Shown here piece after piece: positions 25,330 through 33,933 of a stretch of 64,000 bases of DNA (positions are counted from its first letter, which is position 1; each line of letters begins with the position of its first letter). The stretch is from NCBI GenBank assembly GCA_031396205.1, contig JANNKH010000080.1:1-64000 (forward strand), given 5' to 3'. Position numbers and translations under genes: made by a program. The notes below the pieces were generated by a model, which was not told where the DNA came from, made no database searches, and saw only the letters and a list, made by a program, of their open reading frames with translations. This stretch comes from CAISIP01 sp031396205. Lineage in GTDB: Bacteria; Pseudomonadota; Gammaproteobacteria; Burkholderiales; Burkholderiaceae_C.

Positions 25330-25435
25330 CAACAGCCAGATCGGAGCCAGGCTTGCATCGCGAAAAAGCAGTCATCGGGCAAGGACATCGCAGCGACTTT
25401 CCTGCTGCCAGGCGCCTATCGTTCATGCTCGTACG

Positions 25436-26068
25436 ATGACCGCGAATCAACTGCTGGCGTGGATTGCCGAATACGACCTGTGGGTATACGGCCTGCTCAT
25501 GGCTTATGCCATTGGCAAGACCGGTCCATTGCCCATGGTGGCAGGCTTCGTCAGCGCTGCGGGGGCCTTGCAGGCACCGATGGCGATATCGGTGGTTCTG
25601 GCCGGTACCATGGTCGGCAGCCAGCTTCGGTTTGCCATCGGACGGTATGGCTCGCCCTGGCTTTTTGAGCGGTTCCCCCGCTTTGCGCCCTGGTTGGCGC
25701 TGGGGGCGGCGGGGGTCGACCGGTATCAGCGCTTGCTGTTGCCGCTCTACCGTTTTGCCAAGGGCTCCTATAGCCTGATCGGGCTAGGCGCTGGCGCTTC
25801 CCAGTTGCCATGGCGGCGGTTTGTGTTGTTCGACTCTGCGGGGGCCCTGTTGTGGAGCACCGCATCGGTGGCGCTGGGTGTGGCGATCGGTCAGCTCGGG
25901 CACGCATTGGATCCGCGCTGGGCAGCCTATTTCGGGCTGGGCCTGCTGGTGCTGGGCATGGTGACGGTGGCCGCGTTTGGTGCCCGGCTCAAGCGCATCT
26001 TGTTGCCGCTCGCCACGGAGGCATTGCTGGCGGCCAAGGCGCGTCGTGCACAGCCGGCAGCCGCCTGA
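25436..26068 (+). CDS. DedA-like inner-membrane protein
   Basis: This 210-residue hydrophobic protein resembles the DedA/SNARE-associated family of polyprenyl- or phospholipid-scramblase-like proteins. It shows YAIGKTGPLPMVAGFVSAAGAL at the first re-entrant region, FAIGRYGSPWL after the second, and a later GxGxxxxPxxRF element (GLGAGASQLPWRRF) typical of the family. About four hydrophobic segments are present. It is 17 bp upstream of the DUF952 gene. Its physiological role cannot be read from the sequence. Confidence 0.72.
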   Translation: MTANQLLAWIAEYDLWVYGLLMAYAIGKTGPLPMVAGFVSAAGALQAPMAISVVLAGTMVGSQLRFAIGRYGSPWLFERFPRFAPWLALGAAGVDRYQRLLLPLYRFAKGSYSLIGLGAGASQLPWRRFVLFDSAGALLWSTASVALGVAIGQLGHALDPRWAAYFGLGLLVLGMVTVAAFGARLKRILLPLATEALLAAKARRAQPAAA

Positions 26069-26084
26069 GCAGGCCACCAAGCTT

Positions 26085-26462
26085 ATGGCGCACATCGTCG
26101 TCCCGGCCCCGGTATTTCACATCTGCAGCCGGGTGGCAGCGCAGCAGGCGATGGCACAAGGCCATTACCAGGCGCCAAGTCTGGCGTCCGAGGGGTTCAT
26201 TCATTTGTCCCAACGCCATCAGGTGAGCGGAGTCATTGCGGCGTTTTACTCCGACGTGCCCGATCTCGTCATTCTGGTTGTCGATCCGGCGCGGCTGACG
26301 GCGCCACTCTATTTCGAAGCCGCTGCGACGATGCCCGGAACACCCGCGGGCTCAGATGCTGCGGCAACCGGTCTGTTTCCGCATCTGTATGGCCCGCTCG
26401 ATGTCGCGGCAGTGGTCTCGGTGATCGACGCCGACCAGTTCGACCCGCTGGCGTTTTCATGA
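26085..26462 (+). CDS. DUF952 domain protein
   Basis: The 125-residue protein has the DUF952 signatures: HICSRVAAQQAMAQGHY near the N-terminus, SEGFIHLSQRHQV in the middle, and FPHLYGPLD near the C-terminus. The family is small, soluble and of unknown function, and is related in fold to ADP-ribosyltransferase-like proteins. The start at 26085 was chosen for this N-terminus, although there is no strong ribosome site. It follows the DedA-like gene closely and may be co-transcribed. Confidence 0.85.
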   Translation: MAHIVVPAPVFHICSRVAAQQAMAQGHYQAPSLASEGFIHLSQRHQVSGVIAAFYSDVPDLVILVVDPARLTAPLYFEAAATMPGTPAGSDAAATGLFPHLYGPLDVAAVVSVIDADQFDPLAFS

Positions 26463-26658
26463 AGCGGCGCAACAGCTGACCGGGCTACTGGCAAACTTGC
26501 AAGTCCTCGGAAGTCGGCGGGGCGGTGAAATCAAGGATTTTGTCAGCTTGTGTTGGTTTCGCGACAGTGCTGGGTCAGCAGAACGGGTGAGTATCCGCTA
26601 CCAGAGTCGCAGCGGGAGCGCAGCGGCCGGCCGAGTCCAGTTGACAGAGGAAACACCC

Positions 26659-26967
26659 ATGGAAACCGATTTCGCATCCCGTATCGCGAGCCTGCCCCAA
26701 TACCGGGAACTCAAGGCCAAGCGGAGCAGTTTTGGCTGGTGGCTGACGTTGGCGATGATGATCGTCTACTACGGCTTTATCATTCTGGTGGCCTTTGACA
26801 AGGAATTTCTGTCGCAACGGATTGGCGCTGGCGTAACGACGCTGGGCATTCCGGTGGGCTTTGGCGTCATCGTATTCACGATCGTCATCACGGCCATCTA
26901 TGTTCGCCGCGCCAACGGCGAATTCGACCGATTGTCCGCCGAAATTGCCAAGGCGGTGCTGAAATGA
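26659..26967 (+). CDS. DUF485 inner-membrane protein (YjcH-like)
   Basis: This 102-residue protein has two membrane helices near residues 28-48 and 60-82. The PQYRELKAKRSSFGWWLT segment before the first helix is the DUF485 signature. In many proteobacteria such a gene, called yjcH in E. coli, precedes the acetate permease gene, and the same holds here, with a 4-bp overlap into actP. An AGAGGAAA ribosome site supports the ATG at 26659. It probably assists assembly or function of the symporter. The 196 bp upstream have no gene and presumably hold the promoter. Confidence 0.9.
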   Translation: METDFASRIASLPQYRELKAKRSSFGWWLTLAMMIVYYGFIILVAFDKEFLSQRIGAGVTTLGIPVGFGVIVFTIVITAIYVRRANGEFDRLSAEIAKAVLK

Positions 26968-28709
26968 GTAGCATCATGTTGAACGCCCGGGCCGATGCCC
27001 TGCTGCGCACGGCGCTGCTTTTCGCGGGACTGTCGATCGCCGCAGTGGGTGCCCATGCTGCCGGCGCCGACCTCGGCCAAGCGGTCAAGCAGGCGACCAA
27101 CTGGACGGCAATATCGATGTTCGGCGGCTTCGTCGTGTTGACACTGTTCATCACCAAGTGGGCGGCGGCCAAGACCAAGTCGGCATCGGATTTCTATACC
27201 GCCGGTGGCGGCATCACCGGATTCCAGAACGGCCTGGCGATTGCAGGGGACTACATGTCGGCGGCCTCGTTCCTCGGCATTTCGGCTGCGGTGATGGCCA
27301 GCGGCTTCGACGGCCTGATTTACTCGATCGGGTTTCTCGTCGGCTGGCCGGTGATCACCTTTTTGATGGCGGAGCGGCTGCGCAACCTGGGCAAGTTCAC
27401 GTTTGCCGACGTTGCGGCCTTCCGCTTCGAGCAAAAGCCAGTGCGCATCTTCGCCGCATCCGGCACGCTGGTCGTCGTCGCGTTCTACCTGATCGCGCAG
27501 ATGGTCGGCGCCGGCCAGCTCATCAAGCTGCTGTTCGGCCTGGAGTATTGGATCGCAGTGGTCCTCGTCGGTGGCCTGATGATGGTCTACGTGCTGTTCG
27601 GCGGCATGACCGCAACCACCTGGGTGCAGATCATCAAGGCGTGCCTGTTGCTGGGTGGGGCGACGTTCATGGCCATTTCCGTCCTGTGGCATTTCGGCTT
27701 CAGCCCGGAGGCGATGTTCGCCCAGGCGGTCAAGATCAAGGCTGACCTGGCCAGTACCGGCGGCAAGACCGCCGAGGAAGCGGCCAAGATAGGCCAGTCG
27801 ATCATGGGCCCGGGTAATTTCGTCAAGGATCCGATCTCGGCGATCAGTTTCGGCATGGCGCTGATGTTCGGCACCGCCGGCCTGCCGCACATCCTGATGC
27901 GCTTTTTCACCGTGCCCAGTGCCAAGGAAGCGCGCAAGTCGGTGATGTGGGCGACCGGCTGGATCGGATACTTCTACATGCTGACCTTCATCATCGGCTT
28001 CGGTGCCATTACCTTCGTATTGACCAACCCGAGTTTCCTGGATGCCAAGGGCGGTCTGATCGGCGGCAACAACATGGCGGCGGTTCACCTGGCCAACGCG
28101 GTCGGAGGCAACGTCTTCCTCGGCTTCATTTCGGCGGTGGCGTTCGCGACCATTCTCGCCGTGGTCGCCGGCCTCACGCTGTCGGGTGCGTCGGCGGTAT
28201 CGCACGACATCTATGCCACGGTCATCAAGCAGGGCAAGGCGGACAGCGCGTCGGAGCTGAAAGTCTCGCGCGCCACGACGGTCGCGCTGGGCGTTGTCGC
28301 CGTGATGCTGGGCATTGTCTTCGAGAAGCAGAACATCGCCTTCATGGTCTCGCTGGCCTTCGCCATCGCCGCTTCCGCCAACTTCCCGGTGCTGTTCATG
28401 AGCGTCCTGTGGAAGCAGTGCACGACCCGCGGCGCGGTGATCGGCGGGTTTCTCGGGCTGATCTCGTCGGTGGCGCTGACCATCGTCTCGCCGTCGGTCT
28501 GGGAGGCGACGCTTGGCTACCCCAAGGGCTCCGCGTTGTTTCCGTATGCTTCCCCGGCCCTGTTCTCCATGACAATCGGCTTCTTCGGCATCTGGCTCTT
28601 TTCGGTGCTGGACAACAGCGCGCGCGCCAAGGTCGATCGTGCCGGATTCCTGGCGCAACAAGTGCGCTCTGAAACCGGCATCGGGGCGTCCGGCGCGTCA
28701 GGGCACTGA
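26964..28709 (+). CDS. actP: Cation/acetate symporter
   Basis: The 581-residue sodium:solute symporter family protein has an N-terminal signal-like helix and about 13 membrane helices. The segment SASDFYTAGGGITGFQNGLAIAGDYMSAASFLG near residues 73-105 is the ActP signature region. ActP takes up acetate and other short carboxylates using a cation gradient. It overlaps the DUF485 gene by 4 bp. A DUF294 nucleotidyltransferase follows, an association seen in other acetate-uptake loci. Confidence 0.95.
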   Translation: MSSIMLNARADALLRTALLFAGLSIAAVGAHAAGADLGQAVKQATNWTAISMFGGFVVLTLFITKWAAAKTKSASDFYTAGGGITGFQNGLAIAGDYMSAASFLGISAAVMASGFDGLIYSIGFLVGWPVITFLMAERLRNLGKFTFADVAAFRFEQKPVRIFAASGTLVVVAFYLIAQMVGAGQLIKLLFGLEYWIAVVLVGGLMMVYVLFGGMTATTWVQIIKACLLLGGATFMAISVLWHFGFSPEAMFAQAVKIKADLASTGGKTAEEAAKIGQSIMGPGNFVKDPISAISFGMALMFGTAGLPHILMRFFTVPSAKEARKSVMWATGWIGYFYMLTFIIGFGAITFVLTNPSFLDAKGGLIGGNNMAAVHLANAVGGNVFLGFISAVAFATILAVVAGLTLSGASAVSHDIYATVIKQGKADSASELKVSRATTVALGVVAVMLGIVFEKQNIAFMVSLAFAIAASANFPVLFMSVLWKQCTTRGAVIGGFLGLISSVALTIVSPSVWEATLGYPKGSALFPYASPALFSMTIGFFGIWLFSVLDNSARAKVDRAGFLAQQVRSETGIGASGASGH

Positions 28710-28833
28710 GGCGGTTTTGCCACATCGCCGCGCCGCGCATGCGGGCGGCGATCAGAACAATGGGCACGTGGTGCACGCGCACCCCTTGCCCTTCATGCTT
28801 GATCCATGCGATGTAGCATGCTGGAATTTGGCA

Positions 28834-29973
28834 ATGTCGACAACCCCCGCCATGTCCCAGGACGCGATCATGGATCCGCTTTTCGCGGTATCGAGCAGCG
28901 GTAGCCGTCGGGCCGCCAGCGGGTCGGCGACGCTCGAGCACATATCCGACGGCGTGCGTGAAATCATCGCCGGCGTTGCCGCTGCCAACTCCGTCGCCGA
29001 ACTCCGGGAGGCCGCGCTGCGCACCGACCGGTTGATCGCGACGTTGCACAGCAACGGCGTTGGCATCGGCCTGATCACCGGTCTCGTGTGCGAAGTCAAC
29101 GACCGGTTACTGGCGCGCCTGTGGGTGGTGCTTGCGCCGGATGAACTGGTTCGCAACAGCTGCCTGATGGTGATGGGCAGCGAAGGCCGCGGCGAGCAAA
29201 CGCTCAAGACAGACCAGGACAATGGATTGCTGCTGCGCGATGGATACCAGTTCGACAATCTAGCCGGCCTGGCCGAATCGTTCACGCTGGCACTGCTCGA
29301 CTTTGGTTATCCGCGTTGCCCGGGCGGCATCATGCTCAGCAATCCGCGCTGGCGCCAGCACCAGTCGGAATTCCGGGTGTCGATTCGCCGCTGGTGCTAC
29401 GACGCCGAACCCGATGGCGTGATGCAATTGGCCATCTTGCTTGACGCACGGGCGATCGCCGGCGATGCCGGTCTGCTCGACGACGTGAGGGCGCATCTGT
29501 GGTCGATCCTTCCCGATTCCGATGCCTTTCTGGCGCGATTTGCCAGCTCGGTCGGGCAGTTCGACCATTCTGGCGGCGGCTGGTGGCACTGGTTGTCGCC
29601 ACGCCACGACGGCCACGAGCAGGTCATCGACCTCAAGAAGGCTGGCAGCTTCCAGATTGTGCACGGTGCGCGCGCCCTGTCGCTCAAGCACCATGTAGCG
29701 GCGGTCTCGACACGTGAACGTCTGCGCGTCCTGGCCAAGCATCACGGCCTTCCGCCTGCGCTGGCACTGGACCTGCAAGCTGCGCTGGATGTGCTGATCG
29801 GCTTGAAGCTCGACCACCATCTGCGCCAGCTTGGGCAGCACCAGAGCCTGGACAACCTGGTCAATTTCCGCGACCTGGGAACACTCGACCATGCCAGGCT
29901 GGACAGCGTGATGGCCATCGTCAAGGCCTTTCGCAAGCACTTGCAGTTGCATTGTCCGTTCGACATGCTGTAG
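28834..29973 (+). CDS. DUF294 nucleotidyltransferase-like protein without CBS region
   Basis: The 379-residue protein has a GlnD-type nucleotidyltransferase motif, GSEGRGEQTLKTDQDN, at residues 115-130, followed by a DUF294 C-terminal substrate-binding-like domain. Most relatives beside actP also carry N-terminal cyclic-nucleotide-binding or CBS domains. The 110 residues before the catalytic motif here are too short for those, so this is a reduced form. Its target is unknown. A signalling role linked to acetate uptake is an inference from position. The ATG at 28834 was chosen, and 28852 is possible. Confidence 0.78.
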   Translation: MSTTPAMSQDAIMDPLFAVSSSGSRRAASGSATLEHISDGVREIIAGVAAANSVAELREAALRTDRLIATLHSNGVGIGLITGLVCEVNDRLLARLWVVLAPDELVRNSCLMVMGSEGRGEQTLKTDQDNGLLLRDGYQFDNLAGLAESFTLALLDFGYPRCPGGIMLSNPRWRQHQSEFRVSIRRWCYDAEPDGVMQLAILLDARAIAGDAGLLDDVRAHLWSILPDSDAFLARFASSVGQFDHSGGGWWHWLSPRHDGHEQVIDLKKAGSFQIVHGARALSLKHHVAAVSTRERLRVLAKHHGLPPALALDLQAALDVLIGLKLDHHLRQLGQHQSLDNLVNFRDLGTLDHARLDSVMAIVKAFRKHLQLHCPFDML

Positions 29974-30064
29974 CCACGGCGCCGTCGGCTTGCGATGACT
30001 GCCAAGTGCTGGCCGCCGAGCACCGTGTTCAATAAAGCCCGATGTCATATCGACATCTGCCGCG

Positions 30065-30850
30065 TCACCCCGCCACCGACACCTGCGCCAACCCTGCATC
30101 CACGATCAGGTTCTGGCCGGTGATGCCGTCGCTGTCGTCACTGGCCAGGAACAGCGTCGAACGCGCTACATGGGTCGAGTCCAGACGGAACTTCAGGCAC
30201 TGCAGGTCGATGAACTTCTGGTCTTCCTCTGGATTGCGCCAGAGCTGGGTCTGGCGGTCGGTCACGATCGCGCCGGGCACCAATGCATTGACGCGGATGC
30301 CGGCACCGCCGAGCTCGCGCGCCAGCGAGCGGGTCATGCCGGATATGGCCGCCTTGGAGGTCGTGTAGCCGATCAGGTTGGGCCGTCCACGCATCCAGCT
30401 GATCGAGCCCATGTTGATGATGCTGCCGGCAAGCCCGGCGACCTGTAACTGGCGTGCCACGGTCTGGGTGGCGAACACCTGATGGCGCAAGTTGATGGCC
30501 AGGCAGTTGTCCCAGTATTCGGGAGTCAGCTCGTCCAGTGCGTGGCGGTCGTCGCGCCCGGCATTGTTGACCAGCACCTGGATCGCGCCCCATCGCTCGG
30601 CGACGCGGCCCAGCATGGCCTGCAGTGCGGGGATGTCGCGCACATCGCAGGCTTCGTACATCAATTCGGCCGCACCAGCGGCGCGCAACGCGGCGATCAG
30701 CGCGTCGCCGCCATCGGGTTTGGTGCCGCAGAACGCGACCCGGCTGCCTTGTGCGGCAAACGCACGCACCAGTTCTGCACCGATGCCGGAGGATCCACCG
30801 GAGATGAAGACGGTGCGGTTCCAGAGTGAGGGGTAGGGGGTGTAGGTCAT
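30065..30850 (-). CDS. SDR family NAD(P)-dependent oxidoreductase
   Basis: The 261-residue classical short-chain dehydrogenase has the cofactor motif ISGGSSGIG near residues 16-24 and NNAG at 95-98. The catalytic residues are Ser149, Tyr162 and Lys166 (YTTSK). It reduces or oxidises a hydroxyl or carbonyl group of a small substrate. It is the last gene of a five-gene minus-strand operon with a sugar-acid dehydratase and an aldolase. A sugar dehydrogenase or 3-deoxy-2-ketoacid dehydrogenase role is plausible. The substrate cannot be assigned. Confidence 0.9.
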   Translation of the reverse strand: MTYTPYPSLWNRTVFISGGSSGIGAELVRAFAAQGSRVAFCGTKPDGGDALIAALRAAGAAELMYEACDVRDIPALQAMLGRVAERWGAIQVLVNNAGRDDRHALDELTPEYWDNCLAINLRHQVFATQTVARQLQVAGLAGSIINMGSISWMRGRPNLIGYTTSKAAISGMTRSLARELGGAGIRVNALVPGAIVTDRQTQLWRNPEEDQKFIDLQCLKFRLDSTHVARSTLFLASDDSDGITGQNLIVDAGLAQVSVAG

Positions 30851-30874
30851 GGCTGGGTTGTCGTCCGCATCTGC

Positions 30875-31990
30875 CTACCAGCCGGCCGGCAGGATTTCGG
30901 ACATCGCGATCACCCGTCTTTCGTCGATGCTGCGGTGTGCCGCCAGTCCGGTGGCCACCGCACGCAGGCCTTCGGCCAGCGTGATGTCGGGTGCCAGGTT
31001 CTGTCGGATCGCGTTGGCGAATTTCACATGTTCGACATACGACGCGCCAAAATGGTTGCCCATGTACTTGATACCGGTATCCCAGATGCGCCGCACCGAC
31101 ACACCTTTGCCGCTGCTGGCGCTCTGGCCCCAGACCTCGCGCTTGCCCCAGTCGTCACGCCGGCCGTAGCGCAGCGTCATCGACGGCAGCAGCGACTCGA
31201 GCTTGCCCTCATTGCCGACCACCGTGATGTGCTCGTTGTCAATCGAGTTCTCGGCGAACATGCACAGGTCGAGCATCGCGCGTGCGCCGCTGGCATATTC
31301 GACGATGGCATAGGCGCTGTCCAGGATGTCGGGTATGTGCCCGCCGTACGACTCGTCCAGGTGGTTGACCCGCTGCGCGCCCGATGCGAACACCGCCACC
31401 GGCGGCTCCCGCAGGATCAGGTCCATCAAATTGAAATAGTGGCAGCATTTCTCGACCAGCGTGCCGCCGGTATTGGCGCTAAAGCGGTTCCAGTCGCCCA
31501 CTTTCGGATAAAACGGTTCGCGGTGTTCGCGGATCGCAACCTGGTGCACGGTGCCGACCGCGCCGCCATGGGTCATGCGGATCATCTCGGCCACCGGTGG
31601 CATGTAGCGGTATTCATGCGCAACCCAAACCATCGCCGTGCGGCCTTTGGCGCGCTGCACCATTTCCAGGCCGTCCTCGATGCGGGTGCATAGCGGCTTC
31701 TCGACCAGAATGTGAGCGTCACCTACCAGTGCATCCATCAGCACCGCGCGGTGGGTGTGGTTGGGCGTGGCGATCACCAGCGCGTCGCACAGGTTTGCGG
31801 CCAGCAGGTCCTGGTGATTGTCGAACAACCGGGCCGGAGCTGGCAGCAGCGCCTGGCCGGCCTCCCGGCTGGCCTGGTTGTCGTCAGCGATCGCGGTCAC
31901 CACGCAACCGTCGATCATCTTGATGTTCTCGATGTGTTCGCGGCCCATACTGCCGCAACCGATGATGCCATAGCGGATTACGTGTGTCAT
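30875..31990 (-). CDS. Gfo/Idh/MocA family oxidoreductase
   Basis: The 371-residue protein has an N-terminal Rossmann domain (YGIIGCGSMGREHI, residues 7-20), the family EKP motif at residues 97-99, and a C-terminal alpha/beta domain with a GGTLVEKCCHYFNLMD segment typical of sugar dehydrogenases. Members oxidise or reduce sugars, inositols and amino sugars with NAD(P). It lies between the Bug binding-protein gene and the SDR gene, which it precedes by 24 bp. The 116-bp gap upstream is the largest in the operon, so an internal promoter is possible. Confidence 0.9.
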   Translation of the reverse strand: MTHVIRYGIIGCGSMGREHIENIKMIDGCVVTAIADDNQASREAGQALLPAPARLFDNHQDLLAANLCDALVIATPNHTHRAVLMDALVGDAHILVEKPLCTRIEDGLEMVQRAKGRTAMVWVAHEYRYMPPVAEMIRMTHGGAVGTVHQVAIREHREPFYPKVGDWNRFSANTGGTLVEKCCHYFNLMDLILREPPVAVFASGAQRVNHLDESYGGHIPDILDSAYAIVEYASGARAMLDLCMFAENSIDNEHITVVGNEGKLESLLPSMTLRYGRRDDWGKREVWGQSASSGKGVSVRRIWDTGIKYMGNHFGASYVEHVKFANAIRQNLAPDITLAEGLRAVATGLAAHRSIDERRVIAMSEILPAGW

Positions 31991-32106
31991 AGGGTGTGTC
32001 CGAAAAACAGTTCACGCCAGCCGCAGTGCCGATGGTCCGGGTCAGGCGTGTGCATTGTGCCGCAGCGCACCCAACCGCGAAAGCCTGCGTGGTGCGTGCG
32101 CGACCG

Positions 32107-33111
32107 TCAGTCGAGCGTCGCTCCGGAGGCCTTGATCACCGGCACCCAGCGGTCGATCTCGGCGGTGAGGAAGGCGGTGAACTCCTGCGGACCTTTTTCC
32201 ATGATGGCGCTGCCGTTGGCGGCGAATTTCTGGCGCACGTCGGGCTTGGCCAGTGTCTCGTGGATAGCTTTGGAAATGCGGTCGACAACGTCCTTGGGCA
32301 TGCCGGCCGGGCCGACGATGCCCTGCCAGCCCGAGGTCTCCAGCCTCGGGAAACCCGCTTCCTTGGCGGTCGGCACGTTGGGCAGAGCGGCTACACGCTG
32401 TGCATCGGTCACATACAGCGCCTTGAGCCGGCCGCTCTGGATGTGCTGCAGCAGCACGGTTGAGACATCGACCAGCAGGTTGGTCTGCCCGCCTATCAAA
32501 TCCTGCACCGCGGGCGCGGACCCTTTGTACGGCACGTGGACCAGCTTGGTGCCGGTAATCTGGTTCAGCATCTCGCCGTTGAGGTGGGTGATGGAGCCGG
32601 CACCGCCCGATGCGAAGTTCGCCTTGGCCGGGTTTGCCTTGGCCCAGGCGATGAATTCAGCCAGTGTGTTGGCCGGGTGGCTGGCCGGTACGGCAGCGAT
32701 GAAGCCCGAACCGGACGTCTGGTGGATGTAGGTGAAATCCTTCTGCACATCAAAAGGTTTTTTCGACACCATGTGGGGCGCCAGCACGAACGGCCCGATA
32801 TTGGCCACCAAGATGGTGTAGCCATCGGGCGCGGCGCGGGTCAATTCGCCCGCCGCCAGCACGCCGCCGGCACCGGGTTTGTACTCGACGATGACTTGCT
32901 GCCCCAATGCCTCCTGCAGTCCGGGTTGCAGGTTGCGGGCGACCGCATCGATGCCACCGCCGGGCGGAAAACCGACCACCAGCTTGATAGGCTTGGACGG
33001 CCAGGCCTGTGCGAGCGCCTGGCCACCCAGGCTCGCCAACACCATCGCGGTGGCCCAAGCGATCATGAATGTTCGCCGGCGTGCGCCGGCAAGGGTCGGA
33101 AACGGATCCAT
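32107..33111 (-). CDS. Bug/TctC family periplasmic binding protein
   Basis: The 334-residue protein has a signal peptide ending at about QALAQA and the mature N-terminus WPSKPIKLVVGFPPGGGIDAVAR, the hallmark of Bug (TctC) receptors. These bind carboxylates for tripartite tricarboxylate transporters or act as orphan sensors. An AGGA ribosome site before 33111 supports that start over one 11 codons upstream. No TctA or TctB membrane genes lie in the window, so it is an orphan here. Its position between aldolase and Gfo/Idh genes suggests the ligand is the pathway substrate. Confidence 0.93.
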   Translation of the reverse strand: MDPFPTLAGARRRTFMIAWATAMVLASLGGQALAQAWPSKPIKLVVGFPPGGGIDAVARNLQPGLQEALGQQVIVEYKPGAGGVLAAGELTRAAPDGYTILVANIGPFVLAPHMVSKKPFDVQKDFTYIHQTSGSGFIAAVPASHPANTLAEFIAWAKANPAKANFASGGAGSITHLNGEMLNQITGTKLVHVPYKGSAPAVQDLIGGQTNLLVDVSTVLLQHIQSGRLKALYVTDAQRVAALPNVPTAKEAGFPRLETSGWQGIVGPAGMPKDVVDRISKAIHETLAKPDVRQKFAANGSAIMEKGPQEFTAFLTAEIDRWVPVIKASGATLD

Positions 33112-33121
33112 GGAAGTCCTT

Positions 33122-33919
33122 TCAGTAACCGGTGGTGTTGACATGCACTTGCTGTGAACGGATCGTGGACAGCACGGCCGCGCTTTGCCGCATCATCAAT
33201 CCGAGATCGGAGGCGCAGCCGATGTAGTCGATGCCCGCTTGGCGATAGGTGGCCACCCCCTCGGGCGTGCCGGCGACACTTCCGACCGGCTTGCCGGCGG
33301 CATGGCAGCGCTGCACCGCCTTGGTCATCGCCGCAACGACATCCGGGTGCATCGGATTGCCGACATGGCCCATCGCGCCGCTCAGGTCGCCCGGGCCGAG
33401 AAAGATCGAGTCGACGCCCTCCACTGCCGCGATCGCATCGACCTGCGCCAAAGCCTGTGGTGTCTCGATCTGCACCACGACGCTGATGGCCTCGTTGGCG
33501 ACCTTGAAATAATCCTGGACGGTGCCAAAGCGCGATCCGCGGCTCATCGCGGCCATGCCGCGCACGCCCTGGGGTGCGTATTTGCAGGCAGCCACCGCCT
33601 TGCGGGCTTCGTCGGCGTTTTGCACGAATGGAAACATCACGGTCTGCGCGCCCGCGTCGAGCACGCGCTTGACCATCACGGTGTCGTTCCACGGCACACG
33701 CGTGATCGCAAGCATCGGCGTTCCGGCAACAGCCTGCAGCATGCGCACCAGGTCGTCCAGGTCCAGCGGGGTGTGTTCCATGTCGACCACGGCCCAGTCG
33801 AATCCGACGCAGCCCAGTGCCTCGGCCAACAACGGGGATGCGGCCATCGCGAAGGTGCCAACCGCGTAGCCGGCCGGCAGATCGGTGCGCGCGAGAAGGG
33901 TCTTGAAGGGGTTGTTCAT
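33122..33919 (-). CDS. HpcH/HpaI family class II aldolase
   Basis: The 265-residue protein matches the HpcH/HpaI family of metal-dependent pyruvate aldolases. Metal ligands are expected at Glu152 (QIETPQA) and Asp178 (LGPGDLS). The conserved His49 (DMEHTP) and Arg74 (TRVPWND) are in place. Such enzymes split 2-keto-3-deoxy sugar acids or related hydroxy-keto acids into pyruvate and an aldehyde. It follows the IlvD/Edd dehydratase by 14 bp, the order expected of dehydration then aldol cleavage. Sequence alone does not show which aldehyde is released. Confidence 0.92.
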   Translation of the reverse strand: MNNPFKTLLARTDLPAGYAVGTFAMAASPLLAEALGCVGFDWAVVDMEHTPLDLDDLVRMLQAVAGTPMLAITRVPWNDTVMVKRVLDAGAQTVMFPFVQNADEARKAVAACKYAPQGVRGMAAMSRGSRFGTVQDYFKVANEAISVVVQIETPQALAQVDAIAAVEGVDSIFLGPGDLSGAMGHVGNPMHPDVVAAMTKAVQRCHAAGKPVGSVAGTPEGVATYRQAGIDYIGCASDLGLMMRQSAAVLSTIRSQQVHVNTTGY

Positions 33920-33933
33920 GGCGTTGCGATGGT

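Noticed and set aside
26463..26658. TGGCAAACTTGCA, a sigma-54-like motif upstream of the DUF485-actP pair
   Set aside because: The GG and GC elements are only 7 bp apart instead of 10, so it does not fit a -24/-12 promoter.
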